A stretch of DNA of 64,000 nt from Alnus glutinosa (GCF_958979055.1 NC_084886.1:39886154-39950153), one strand, 5' to 3'; counted from the stretch's first letter, positions 32,046 to 43,549 are shown. The notes: generated by a model from the letters alone, not told the origin. Numbers and translations: made by a program.

Positions 32046-34130
32046 AGTGATCAAGAACCATATTTGAGATCTACGTACGTGCATGTTAGAAACTTGCTCT
32101 TTTTTCATGTCATCGTCTGTTTAATTTAATCTTAAGATGATCAATGACTTGTTTGTTTTTAGTTTACAATAATATTTGACTAATTCGAGTGATGTTGTTT
32201 ATCTTTCAGTTCTTAATTAATTTCTATATGCTTTTGAATAACTAGAAGGAAATTAAATCTGAAAATATCTTTTGTGGGGTGCACTCTTATTTGCCAATCA
32301 TTGTCCATTGTCTTCGTCTACTTTTCATGCCTTTAAATGGGTTTTTGGGCTTTGGCATGGCATGGGGTTGATCTTCTTCTTTCTTTTTTCTTCTCTTTCT
32401 CTTCTTTATTTATTTTTTTTAGTATTCATTAAATGATTAAATTTATATTTTTTTATCGGTTTATCCGTTTAGGATAAATGATGATTTAACATGGTATTAG
32501 ACCAAAGGTCTTGAATTCGAACCTTGTCTTAATCAATAATTCCAAAGTATTTATTAAATTATTAAATATCTATTCTTATTAGTTTAAGCTTTTAAAAGTA
32601 GATGTCTTGTTCTATAAGCTGGAATGATACATGATTTTTGGTTTAAAAAGGCAAGTTATTGATGTTGTTTATCTTTTGGTTCTTAATTTCTATATGGTTT
32701 TGAATAATTGTATTTTAAGCTGGCAGAGTCATAGCCATGGTCGGTGTTTCTTTCTTTTCTATATATTTTTTCAGCTCAATTTCATTGGGAAATCAAAGAA
32801 TGTGAATGGCTTGCCATTGGGTAAATTATTAACCCAAAAAAAGGAAGCAATAATATAGTACATTAATTAATTCTTGTTTGAAAATTATAATTAAAATCAA
32901 CATTAAACAATTTTAAATGATTAAAAAGGAAGCCCGAATGAGTCAATTGATGCAATTGACTCAATCTTAGTAGTTAATTTTTACTAACTGTTTACGATAG
33001 TAAACATCAAAACAATCATATCAAAACAATCATATGCCTAGGACTCCAAAATAGCTGGAAACTAATTGTGACAACAAAGCATAAATCATAGTCTATGCTC
33101 TTATATACTAGATAACTGCAAGCATAATAGAAGAGCTACCACGCGCACTCAACAGAAAAAGAAATTAAGAATTACTACTCCATATTGTAAAAAAAAAAAA
33201 AAAAAAAAAAAAGATATAAAAAAAGGGACCTGGATCCAGACCAACATCAACTTCATCCTATTTAAATCAGCCAATTAATTCCATATATAATAGTGATTAT
33301 ATAATATATAGCAGTTATATTTAAATCAACACTTAGATTTTTTTTAAACAAGCACTCAGTATCTTTTTTAAGCATTACTCACCACATATTTATCCATCAT
33401 ATTTTTATTTAATTACTCGTTAAAAGATCCTATAAACGACAGAGAGGCAAACGTTGAAAGATCCAAAGTCAGGTGTGGTCCATATGTCCTCACTTCCAAA
33501 GTCCAGCATAAGATGACAAACCAAACAAAAGTTGGACAGATGTGATCTATGGCTCGTGTTTGGCATCCCGCGTCATAAAGTTGCCATATGAGAAAAACAA
33601 AAGGTGGAGAGAGAGAGATTCTGACCAATAGAGAAGCTTCGTTGTGGATTTGCAGTGACGAAATGAAATCGCTGGAGAAAAATATTAGAAAATAGATGAG
33701 AAACAGCTTGGCAAAACAGCATAAATCATTTGAAAGAAAGAAGAGAGCCTCTACCTGAAAAACAGAAAGGAGAATGTGATTTGACGAGCCTCGTATTCTT
33801 GTAGTGAAGTAGCTAGGCGAGAAATAGAGAGGAGAATATGAGAGAGAAAGGGGATTAGAATTAGGAATTTAGGGCAAACAGTTAGATTTAATTTGGTGCG
33901 AAATTTTCATTTAGCGCCACTATTCCCGCTTGCTTTTAATTTTCATTTTTCCCATTTAATTAATTATGTTTTAATATATTGCTAAAAAATGAAATTTATT
34001 AATTTTTTTTTTAAAAAAACAATTCTTTTTATTATTTATTTTTTAAAAAGTGGAAAAATGCACAATCAATCTCTGTAATTGGCCTAATTAACAAATCATT
34101 TCCTATGGTATCAAAGTGAATTTAGATATC
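32046..34130. other. Non-coding interior of the CACTA element
   Basis: The first 200 bp are probably the former 3' untranslated region of the RCI2-like fragment. A copy of the PBS/B-box inverted-repeat family lies at 32420-32600, an A run at 33190-33212, and GTATTCTTGTAGTG near 33790 resembles a CACTA right end. No gene recognised. Confidence 0.4.
32420..32600. repeat. Inverted-repeat element with PBS-like and B-box-like core (copy 3)
   Basis: Contains TTAAATGATTAAATTTATA, AACATGGTATTAGACCAAAG and ATTCGAACCTTGTCTTAATC, the same order as at 898-1094, but the right arm is rearranged. Confidence 0.5.
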
Positions 34131-34399
34131 ACTGTGGTTGACATATAATTTTGGGATAATTGCACAATTAATCCTTAGGTTGGCCTAAATTACGAATCAC
34201 TCCCTGTGGTACAAAAAATTATTGTAGGGTCCTTCTGATAAACTAAAATTTTGAATCACTGCCTGAACTCGTTGTTCGTCCACCAAGTTAACAAAATCTG
34301 TTAGTTCGCCACATCATACCCAATAGAAACACGACATGTGTTGATTACAAAAAATAATTAAGTTTATTTATTTACATTTTTAATAGATTTATATTTTTT

Positions 34400-35262
34400 T
34401 ATGTGATAATTGTACCATGGGTCTATGTGGTATGCCATAATTAGTTTTCACTCCTTATGGTTCAAAAAGTTCATCGGAGGTCCTTGTGGTAAGTAATAAT
34501 TACAAATCGTTCCCTGGAGTCAAATTCCGTTAATTTTTTTGACAGATTCTGTTAAATCCAACGTTAGCGCCACGCCAAACCAATAAGATGGTGACACGTG
34601 TTTATCTTAATAAAAAAAATATAAATTTATTAAAAAATAAATAAATATACTTATTTTTTTTTTAAAAAAAACAAAAAAGAAAAAAGAAAAAAGGGAAGGC
34701 AAAGGGGTGGCTGGGCCACCCCCAGCCTATGGGGGTGGTCGCGCGCCATCCTAGTGTCGGTCGGGGGTGGTGTGCGGCCACCCTCGTGGCCAGGGTTGGC
34801 ATGCGGCCACCCCAATGGCTTGGGGGTGGCCTTCGGGCCACCCCTGGACCTACTAGGGGTGGCTTGATCACCACCCCTGTCCACTGGGGTGGCCGCGCGC
34901 CACCCCCTGCCACCTCTGGGGGTGGCCGCAGCCTCCCCAGAGACGGGGGGTGGCCATCGGACCACCCCTAGAAGGTCCAGGGGTGGCCTGAAGGCCACCC
35001 CCGGCCACTTAGGGTGGCCTAGCCACCCCTTTGCCATTTCCTTTCCTTTTTTGTTTTGTTTTTTTGTTTTTTAAATAAGTATATTTATTTATTTTTTAAT
35101 AAATTTATATTTTTACATTAAGATAGACACGTATCGCCATCTTATTAGTTTGACGTGGTATTTAATAGAATTTGTCAAAAATTTTATCGAAATTTGATTC
35201 CAGGAATCGATTTGTAATTATAGTATATCACAGAGACCAATGGTGAAATTATCCATTTTTTA
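34400..35262. mobile_element. Large foldback element with GGGGTGGCC core (F3)
   Basis: Arms of about 250 bp face each other: left GATAATTGTACCATGGGTC..., right, as reverse complement, GGATAATTTCACCATTGGTC.... Both run through AATTCCGTTAA/AATTTCGATAA, GATGG(T/C)GA(C/T)ACGTGT and TATAAATTTATTAAAAAATA. The 340-bp core (34700-35037) is almost pure GGGGTGGCC and GGCCACCCC strings and is very GC-rich. Open frames over the core on both strands are a by-product of its composition. A related single arm precedes it at 34140-34395. No transposase. Confidence 0.8.
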
Positions 35263-35669
35263 TTGTAATCGACACTACATTTTTATTTACACCACCAAAC
35301 TTTAAAAAATGGCATCCGGGGCCTTTGAACTACCACTGTATGTCAAATTAGACACGTTTGCATTTGTCTACCCAAAATACACTTGGAGTTATTAAAAAAA
35401 AATTGAAAAGAAAAAAAACAAAAATTAATGGAGCTAATATGAAAAAGGCTACCCCTTTTTGGTATTTTTAGTTTTCCCCCTTTTGTTTATTTTTTAATAA
35501 TTTTCATTTTTAACAAATGGTAATTTTTTTAATAACCTCAAGTGCATTTTGAGCATAAAAATGACAAAATGTCTAATTTGACACGTGGTAGTAGTTTTGG
35601 GGGCCCCGATGTTAATTTTTAAAGTTTGAAGGCTTAAATGAAAATGTGGTCATAGTTTTAGGGGCTAAA

Positions 35670-36050
35670 GTATATCACGATCGATCGGATTAGTGCTTAG
35701 GATCAATCATATGTTAGATCAATTTAATGTTCAATCGATCCAACAATCTTATCACAATCGATCGGATTAATGCACAATGATCAGTCTTATGCACAAGGAT
35801 CGTTCGGATGGTCTTACCACAACCAATCGGATGTTTGTATTATGATTGACAGTTCTAATGTACAAGAATAGTAAAAAATCCATAGAGTCATGATCGATTG
35901 AAATAGCTGCAAAAGGATTGATCAGATGTTCTTATTGTGACTGATCATACTAAAACAAAATTCATGGAGTCAAGTTAGATCAAACTAATGCACTAGGATC
36001 GATCGGATATTCGATTGATCATGCGATCCTACCACGATCGATCGAACTAA
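35670..36050. repeat. Diverged GATC-type repeat, left part
   Basis: Phrases such as CACGATCGATCGGATTAGTG and GATCGATCGGATATTCGATT recur irregularly. The repeat is split from 37357-37700 by the solo LTR inserted at 36054. Confidence 0.7.
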
Positions 36051-36053
36051 TAT

Positions 36054-37351
36054 TGTTAGTTTTTGTGTTGGCTGCATTCTGTTGACAAAATCACTTCTAT
36101 GTAATGTTGCTGTTTTCATCAAGGGAAGCTGCCTTATCCAGAGTCTACTCTTCAGTCATGTCCTTCAAGAAGATTCTGTGAAGCTTGGAAGCAAGTTTAT
36201 TTCGGTTCCCTGCTAACCATCCAAACGACGTGGTATTCCGTTCAGACACTCATCAATCAGCAACATCCATCCGGACGACAAGATCTTTTCCGTCCAGACA
36301 TCCATCAGTGTCTAGAAGCTTATCAGAGTTCGAGAAGATCCCAGTGTTCCAGTGCATCTGTCCGGATGATGTGGTTATACCATTCGGACGCCATTCAGGG
36401 TTTGACAAGCATTAGAGTTTCTGCCTCAAGACACAGTTATGGGAAGACGACTGCTACCGTCTGGACGATATGTGATCCCGTCCGGACGATGTTTTCTATA
36501 AGGCAAGATTTGCACCAGTTCAACCGTCCGGACATCAGTCTTTAAGGTCCAGACGCTTCAAGCCTTATTATGGAAATTGCGTGCTGAAGTTTAGCCGTCC
36601 AGACGCTCCTGCCCCTTGGTCCGGACGCGCGAAGCCTGTTATCCAAATTACTTGTAGCGGACGTGCGTTCGTCCGGACGATCGAGCCATCCCGTCCGAAC
36701 GATGTTCTTATACTGGAAAGATTTCTCCGCGAAAATTTCAAAAAATCCTGTCGTACAGTTGTCCGTCCGGACGGTCATGGTCCACCGTCTGGACGGCTCA
36801 CAGGCTTATTTTGCCTGACGCTCATTCTGACCCCCAGACTATAAATAGGGGGGGGTCCTTGGGCACTTAGAGCTGCAAGAATTCGGTGTGAATTCTCTAC
36901 AGCTTAGAGACGTGATATTTCCTCTAAAGCCTTGCTAAGGGTGTGAATTCCATTAGAGCTCAGAGAAGTCATCAATCCCTCTGAAGCCGTTTTTCAAGTG
37001 TTGCAGTGCTGCAAACCGAAGTCTATCTTAGAGGTCGGCTCTAAGGTAAGGAGTTCCATTGAAGACTCCTTCAGGTAGGTGAACCTGGTTGGGAAGCGTT
37101 CGTGTTGGGTTACACGTCAGAGATCAAGGTACGACCACTGCATCGGTACATGTGAGTGTTACTGTCTTGTATCTAGCTTTGTCTTCTGAATAGTGGAATT
37201 CCTGGGTTTGGCTACCCCGGAGTGGTTTTTCTCTTAACTGGGTTTCCACTTCGTCAACAAAAATATCTGTGTCATTTACTTTCCGCTGTGCTTTAATTTT
37301 TGTTGACACTTATGCACACACTTTACTTTTAGAAGTCATTTCAATTTTTCA
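36054..37351 (+). mobile_element. Solo LTR, copia-type, with AATAT target-site duplication
   Basis: 1298 bp, starting TGTTAGTTTTTGTGTTGGCT and ending TTTCAATTTTTCA, flanked by AATAT at 36049-36053 and 37352-37356. The U3 half (36185-36800) carries at least ten GTCCGGACG-type repeats. A possible promoter lies at 36840 (CTATAAATAGG). The 3' third is shared with the LTR at 16591-17541. No internal retroelement sequence follows, so it is a solo LTR. Confidence 0.87.
36840..36849 (+). promoter_or_regulatory. TATA box of the LTR
   Basis: CTATAAATAG, in the middle of the solo LTR where a U3/R boundary is expected. Confidence 0.5.
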
Positions 37352-37356
37352 AATAT

Positions 37357-37491
37357 GCATTAGGATCAATACACAAGTATCGGTCTTATGCACAAGGATC
37401 ATTTGATTGGTTTTATCACAATCAATCAGACTAACGCAAAATGATTGATCTGATGTTTGTATTACGATTGATGGTTCTAGTGTACAATGGC

Positions 37492-37562
<71 letters not shown>

Positions 37563-37700
37563 GGGTTTCATAGAGTCACGACTCATGATCGATCAAAATA
37601 GCTGCAAAATGATCGATCGGATGTTCTTATTGGGATTGATCATACTAATACAAAATCCATAGAGCCAAGTTTGTATGATTATTCGATCTTACCTCCATCG
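37357..37700. repeat. Diverged GATC-type repeat, right part, with an AAT microsatellite
   Basis: Continues the repeat interrupted at 36053. An AAT/ATA microsatellite of about 23 units lies at 37492-37561. Confidence 0.75.
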
Positions 37701-38225
37701 ATGAGACTAGAGCACCAAGATGATTAAAAAATCCAAAGCATGTTATATCATGGTTGATCACAAGCAAGGAATTGAATCTTGTCATTTCCTTCAAAATTGT
37801 ATTTTGAGCTGCCATCAATTAATTAGTGATTTCAGTAATTTTAGTATTGAGCACCCATGCAAGATAAAGTTTGAGTCAACAGAAATGGAAAAATCCTCAA
37901 CATTCCACAACTTATGGCTGTACCTAGATTTTGTGAGAAAAAACGAGAATAACCTTCATGGATATGGGAGAAATGACAAGACCCTTTGATTTTGTATAAC
38001 ATATGATTGTTTAAAATTAATTGTTCAACAACCAAATAATTTAGATGTAAAAATTGAATCTTTACTAAAAATTGAATAGAATGGTCCACATATAATAAAA
38101 AAAATTTACAAAAAATACACTAAAAGAATTTTTTCTTTTTCTTTTCTAGGCTGTATATATATATATAAACAGATGAGGGCATTTTAGTCTTTATTTAAAA
38201 TGTTACATCAGTTTGTAAACTTGTG
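37701..38225. other. CACTA interior, no gene recognised
   Basis: AT-rich DNA between the GATC repeat and the right subterminal repeats. The frames over it show no known domain. Confidence 0.4.
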
Positions 38226-38244
38226 TTTGTTAAAGTGGAACTAA

Positions 38245-38800
38245 ATTTTAAAAAAACTATTAGTGGCCGCTAATAAAATATTATTAGCGGCCACTTATAT
38301 TTTATTAGCGGCCAATTTTATAAGCGGCCGCTAATAATGATCACTTTTTATTAGCGGCCACTTATATTTTATAAGCGGCAACTTATATTTTATTAGCGGC
38401 CACTTTTATAAGTAGCCGCTAATAATAAATTATTATATAAGTGGCCGCTAATAATGATCACTTTTTATCAAAATATAAACATCAAAATATTATTAGTGGC
38501 GACAATATCTTGCCGCTAATAGTTTTGTTATTAGCGGCGAATAATGTCGCCGCTAATAGCTTCTCGGAATTTCCTGCCAATTCCCACCAAGTTATTAGCG
38601 ACCACTTATTAGCGGCGATCCGAATTTTGACGCTAATATTAATATTTTTGTGTATTATCGTCCATTTTTAGCAGCCACAATTAGGTAGTCGCTAATAGTG
38701 TATTATTGGCGTCCATTTTTAGCAGCCACAATTAGGTGACCGCTAATAGTGTATTATTAGCGGCCACCATGCACTGGCCGCTAATAATGTGGTTGCTAAT
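38245..38800. repeat. CACTA subterminal repeats, right side
   Basis: More than fifteen copies of TTAGCGGCC / GGCCGCTAAT and variants in both orientations, matching the left side at 18826-19160. Confidence 0.75.
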
Positions 38801-39309
38801 GATCAAATTTCTTGTAGTATTTCCATGCCAAATACTTAGTCTCACATTTATTATAGCACTCTTTTCTTCTGTATATGCTCTCATAAACCAGAAACCAAAA
38901 AAAGATATATGAAAAAGAAAGGAAGAAGAGTTGATTAAGAGCATGATGTAGGACAACTGGCGAGTGGAGAACACTCCCCACAGCTGGGGATGGAGGAGCC
39001 ACTCTTCCCCATATCTTGTTTTTGTTTTTTCTTTTAGATTTTAATTTTTTAATAAAGTAAAAAATTATTCAAGCTAATAAAGCAAAGAGTCTTCACGACA
39101 CTTTTCAAAAGTTCACCTCAGCACAAACTCTACTGTTCATTAGGCAGCCAAACATAAAACTTTGAACTTGGTCTCATCCTTTCCTAGTTTCTAGTTAATG
39201 AGCTCAAGCGCCCTGTCTTTCAAGATAGTCCATGGAACTCTCCTTTTTTTTTTTTCCTCATTTCTTTAACACAATAAAAAAAGAAGGAAAAAATAATAGA
39301 AAAATTTAC

Positions 39310-39905
39310 ATACTCTTTTCAAACTACCACTTAATTGACAATATCTCTTGAAACTTTAAATTGGGACAATGTCACCCAAAACTACCAAAAAATTGTCAAT
39401 GTCCACCTATGACTAGCAAAAGAGACAAAAATAACCCTAATTTTTTTTTTCAACAAGACAAAACTTTAAACTAAAAATTATAAAAGAACAATGACAAAAA
39501 TCTAAAAATTTAAAAAGGTTCACCCCTTTTGGCCAAATGGAGGTAACCCAATCACCTCTCAAATGCCTAACTCCTTCGGCTATATCTAGGGGTGGCCAAA
39601 TCACCCCATGGCTGGCCATAAGGGTTGGTTTGCCCACCCCTAGATATGTTCGAAGAGGGTGGCCGAACCATTCCCAATGACTAGGGGTTGGTTCGACCAC
39701 CCCTTGGCCGGCTAGAGGGGAGCTATCTCGATCCATGGCCTTAGGGGTGGTTTAACAACCCTATTTGGCTAAAAGGGTGGCCTTTTTTATTTTAGATTTT
39801 CTTTTGTTATTAGGGGACATTGACAACTTTTTCGTAGTTTAGGAGAACTTTTGTTACAATCTATAGTTCTAGAAGACATTGTCAATTGGGTATTAGTTTG
39901 AGGAG
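39310..39905. mobile_element. Foldback element with GGGGTGGCC-type core (F4)
   Basis: Left arm CAAACTACCACTTAATTGAC and, as reverse complement, right arm CAAACTAATACCCAATTGAC. The inner arms share GGGACA-TGTC / GACATTGACAAC. The core (39520-39790) repeats GGGGTGGCCAAATC, GGTGGCCGAACC and complements. Its arms are unlike those of F3. Confidence 0.65.
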
Positions 39906-39949
39906 GATATATATACTTTTTGTTTTGTTTTGTTTTATTTTTTATTTTT

Positions 39950-40345
39950 TATTTTTTTATTTTTTTTTTTAAAAAAATGGTGAGTTTGGCCTCAACCACA
40001 CTTTAGGGCCTTCACACTTAAGCTCATAGGCTGTTTTAGTCCCTCAACCACATAATGGTACCGAGTTTTATCTGAATCCTCCTATCAACTACAAGTAGGG
40101 GTGAGCATAGGGCGGGCGGGCAGGCAGGGGGGTGGTTTTCCCTTCTTTTTGACCCCGCCCCGCACCATTGCAGGTTGCATCTTTTGGACCCATAAATCGC
40201 AATTTTAAAAGGAAAACCATGCTGTGAGGGTTCAATGTGGGGCGGGTACGTGCGAGACGGGATAGGTCCTGTGGAAGAACTTGAGGTTGCTCTGGACCTC
40301 TGGCAATCCTTGTACATGAGATCTAACAAGACTTTATGAGAAATT
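39950..40345. other. Non-coding stretch with a hAT-like end
   Basis: TAGGGGTGAGCATAGGGCGG at about 40097 has the look of a hAT terminus (TAGGGGTG...), but I found no matching second end. Confidence 0.3.
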
Positions 40346-41570
40346 CCACTTAAGATTCGTATTCTAACCTTCTATATATTGTAACACGTGACATGGATTG
40401 TTCTGTTGATAATAAATCTTGACATGTTTACTTAGAATTTACCCAAAAGGAAATAAGTATACAGTACTCTACTCCCTTCAAGTTGACTTTCATTATATAT
40501 ATGTGTTCAATGCATGTGATATAACATTAATTCATAAATTTTTTAAAAAAAAATTGACATTTTACCAGTTTCCACTCTCCAGCTAAAACAACTAAAAAAC
40601 AGTGGCTCTGTTTGGTAATGCATGAATTTTAGAAATGCTTTTTGTGTTTGATTTGAACAATATATGTACGTACATGTTATGATGTGACACAAATGTAAAA
40701 ATTATTGTTTTTTAAGATTATTTTGTGTATAAATTATTTGTTATTATTTTTGTTTTGAGAAGAGAAACAAATCGAAGGCAAAAAGCAAAAACTTTGACCA
40801 ACGAAGCCAGTATATATTATTAATTAGCAAGCACAAACGAGCCAGTATTGGCTAAACACAAAACACCATGCAAGCAACAACGATCACTCCAACTCATAAG
40901 CTAATTTAGTTGTAGGCTTCAGGATTTGCCAAGAGGTAGCTCTCCATAGCCTTGAAAACTCCCGTCGCGTTTTCTTTGCCAGCCTTAAATTGCTCTTCCT
41001 TAATCTCATGGTCTCCATTGGTGTAGTACTTGCTGGTGCTCTTCAAGATGGATCCTCCATCGGGGGCTGCCAGTATCTTGATCTCATTAGAGATTTTCTC
41101 AAGTTTGTCGCTCAAAGCATCACCCTCAATCACGGTGTAGCCGAATGTGAAGTTTTCCTGGTCAACCTCATCAATTCTGTGCTTCCCGTACTTGAATTGG
41201 CTGCCTGAAATACATAGAAAAAACACCTTCAATTCTTACTCGTAAAATGATAAAAAAAAAAATTATGCGTTAATGGAGATTAATTAGGACAGAAACTAAC
41301 CTTCCCCGAAGGTGATCTTCTTGATGGTTCCCGGCCCTCCGTTTCCTTCAATGTTTTCAGCACTCTTAACGGCGTGAGGTGCAACCTTTGGGATGAGGTT
41401 GTCAGCATCGAGGAAAAACGCCTTGAACAGCTTAGCCGGTGGGATAACGGAGGTGGTCTCAGCCTCGTAAGTGAAAACACCCATGTACGTACGATCAGAG
41501 GAAGAATGATGAGGAGGATTGGTTGAACTCTAGATAGTTTTTGAGCTTGAGAGATATGAGTACATAGAGG
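40346..41570 (-). repeat. Segmental duplication, copy 1 (contains PR-10 gene 3)
   Basis: From AAGATTCGTATTCTAACCTT to the leader of gene 3 the sequence is nearly identical to 62763-64000. The second copy is cut by the window edge. Confidence 0.9.
40906..41484 (-). CDS. PR-10 / Bet v 1 family protein, gene 3
   Basis: Exon 1 is 41301-41484, exon 2 is 40906-41204, with a 96-bp GT-AG intron splitting the Gly codon. It encodes 160 residues from [18 protein letters not shown] to LLANPEAYN. The glycine-rich loop GNGGPG is at 47-52 with Glu46 before it. The body has [20 protein letters not shown] and [20 protein letters not shown]; the switch from YHTKGD to YYTNGD separates genes 3 and 5 from gene 2. 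The role is as for gene 2: a cytosolic ligand-binding defence protein. The frame is intact. Compared with gene 5 there are three replacements (Asn29/Ser, Glu/Asp in KEEQF, Met/Ile in KAMESY). The 22 bp directly before the start codon present in gene 5 are missing here. Confidence 0.94.
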
Positions 41571-41574
41571 TAGG

Positions 41575-41582
41575 TATTTATA
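41575..41582 (-). promoter_or_regulatory. TATA box of PR-10 gene 3
   Basis: TATAAATA on the minus strand, 91 bp upstream of the ATG. Confidence 0.65.
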
Positions 41583-41685
41583 GAGTACTTTAGATCAAAG
41601 AATTTTAGGTAGTTTCAAATTTTCTTTTGGATATCCTCGATCACTATGAAACTTAAATCATAATTTTTTAAGAGAAGGATTTGTT

Positions 41686-41704
41686 ATTTAGTCAAAGAAA
41701 GCAT
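41686..41704 (-). promoter_or_regulatory. W-box-type motif upstream of PR-10 gene 3
   Basis: GCTTTCTTTGACTAAATAA on the minus strand holds the WRKY core TTGAC and matches the block upstream of gene 2. Confidence 0.5.
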
Positions 41705-41874
41705 CTTTGAAATTTTTCAATATAAACGACAAAAACCCTATTGATTCCAGATGTTGAAGTAATTAGCCTCAATCCTTTCCTCAATATGAAACAAAATAGC
41801 TCTTGTATACATGTGAAGAGAACAAAAATAGGGATCACGAGGGCTAACCATAATTAGAGTAAAGGAAACTTCAC

Positions 41875-42895
41875 CTACTTCTTATATTTTGGTATTTTTG
41901 CAAGCACATCAGTTTAAAAAGATGTAATATCGGGTTTGATCACATAAATATTTTAAAAGTTTGCATTATCACCCATCCATTAGTATTAACATAAGATGCC
42001 ATAATCCCCAAAATAATCATGCATGTTTTATCAAAAAAAAATAATATGAGTAATTACCTTTTTTCTCCACGTGAACTACCAGCCATTGTCAACATGCCAC
42101 TACGAACAGACATTTCGACCATAAGAGAGCATTCGACTACAATTTTCGAACCTTTACCCGGTCCCTTTCCGTCAGGGAATTTCATTAAATCGGACGGAAT
42201 ATGTAATTTTTAGACGTTCTGGGGTGGCCGCGAGCCACCCGGAATCTCCTCTAGGGGTAGCTCGCGGGCTACCCCCAGCATAAGGGGTGGCTGGAGCCAC
42301 CTTTGGGGGTGGTTTGCAAGCCACCCCCTTAGTTTCCTTCTCTCTTTTTTTGCTTTTTATTTATTTATTATTATTTGATTAATTTTGAGGGTATTTTTTG
42401 TAAATTTTGATTTAAGTTAGGGTATTTGAGTCTTTTCACGAATTAAACTAACAGAAGGGGGTAAAGGTACATAAATGATAGTTGAATGCTCTCTCATGGT
42501 TGAGGAGTCAGTTCGTGGTAGCATGTTGACAATTGCTGGTAATTTATTGGGCGAAAATGTAATTACTCCAAAATAGTAAGAAGAAGAACACAAGCCCTGG
42601 CTGTGGGTGATGTGATCCATGACCAAGGTCCGTGGACCTATGGCTAAGGCCGGTCATGACGATAGAGCTTTTTTTTTCTATTTTACTTTATTTTGGTTTT
42701 TTTTTTTTAATTTAGGGTAATTTTGTATTTTTATTAGTCTTACAGGGATATAATAGACATTTCACCTGTTTATTGTCTGATTTAATGCTAAAACCTAATG
42801 GTAGGGGTATTGACATTACAAACTTTTAAAATATGGAAACCCGACATTGAAGCTTTTTAAATTTTAAGGGTATGCTTGCTAAAGTGTCAAAACAT
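41875..42895. mobile_element. Foldback element with GGGGTGGC core (F5), in the upstream region of gene 3
   Basis: Left arm has ATCGGGTTTGATCACATA and TTTTAAAAGTTTGCATTATC; the reverse complement of the right arm has GTCGGGTTTCCATATTTTAA and AGTTTGTAATGTCAATAC. Inner arms share GACAATTGCTGG/CCAGCCATTGTC and GAGAGCATTCGACTA/TAGTTGAATGCTCTC. The core (42215-42330) is GGGGTGGCCGCGAGCCACCC-like. It starts about 390 bp upstream of the gene 3 start codon. Confidence 0.7.
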
Positions 42896-43549
42896 CATGG
42901 AAGTAAGTAAAGTTTTTCCAATAGTAGGTTAAAAAAAAAAAAAAAAAAAGGGTGAGGAACGTCAAATTTTTCTACTTGCATTGTTTGAACTTTATATTGC
43001 TTAATATGCTTAAAGAGAAACCATCCTTAATTTTGTGATTGTTTATGTGTTAAATTTACGTATTTGTCGGATATTCCTATACGTTTATGTGTAACCTACA
43101 CTTATTTTTGGACTATAAAACAGTTGGGTACCCATTTTTGTTCAAAAGCTTTTACTAGATGTTCACCATTTTGCAATTTGGCAGGACTTAAATTTTTTTA
43201 CATTGATTCAATGATGGCTGCCGCAAGCCAGCAAAGGGCAATAAACCTTTAATTTCTTCATTCAACAGCAACCTTCATTTATTATACTGTTCTCTTCTTC
43301 TATGCTTTCACAAACCTTGAAACTTATATTTCATGGCATATAAACAAAGAAGAAGATCGATCTAGAAGAGATTATTAATTAGGACCACAAATATGAAAAT
43401 ATTTTGTCGGTCCAACAGATTTCTTTTTAAATTATGAAAAGTTTTTTTAATTGCTAAGAAAGGATCTACAAGAACAGCAAACCATAAGACAATAAAAAAA
43501 AAAAATAATAAAAAAATAAAAAATAAAAAAAATCCCAAGAATTACGAGC

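Larger units (their letters stand above)
18806..38819 (-). mobile_element. Large CACTA (En/Spm) transposon, invaded by other elements
   Basis: Left end CACTACAAAAAATTTG and right end, as reverse complement, TACTACAAGAAATTTG, pair over the first 29 bp with 23 matches. Both ends are followed inward by many copies of the subterminal motif TTAGCGGCCGCTAAT (left 18826-19160 and 19755-19800; right 38245-38800). The triplet TTT stands outside both ends (18803-18805; 38820-38822). CACTA proteins are encoded between the ends on the minus strand: a deleted Tnp2-type gene at 29245-30795 and a Transposase_24-type gene at 26345-28100. Doubts: the first base of the right end is mutated, TTT is weak evidence in AT-rich DNA, and the copia fragment on the left does not visibly resume on the right. 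Two truncated elements of one family remain possible. Confidence 0.55.

Noticed and set aside
34651-35074. Open frames on both strands rich in Pro, Gly, Trp, His
   Set aside because: They follow from the GGGGTGGCC/GGCCACCCC core of a foldback element.
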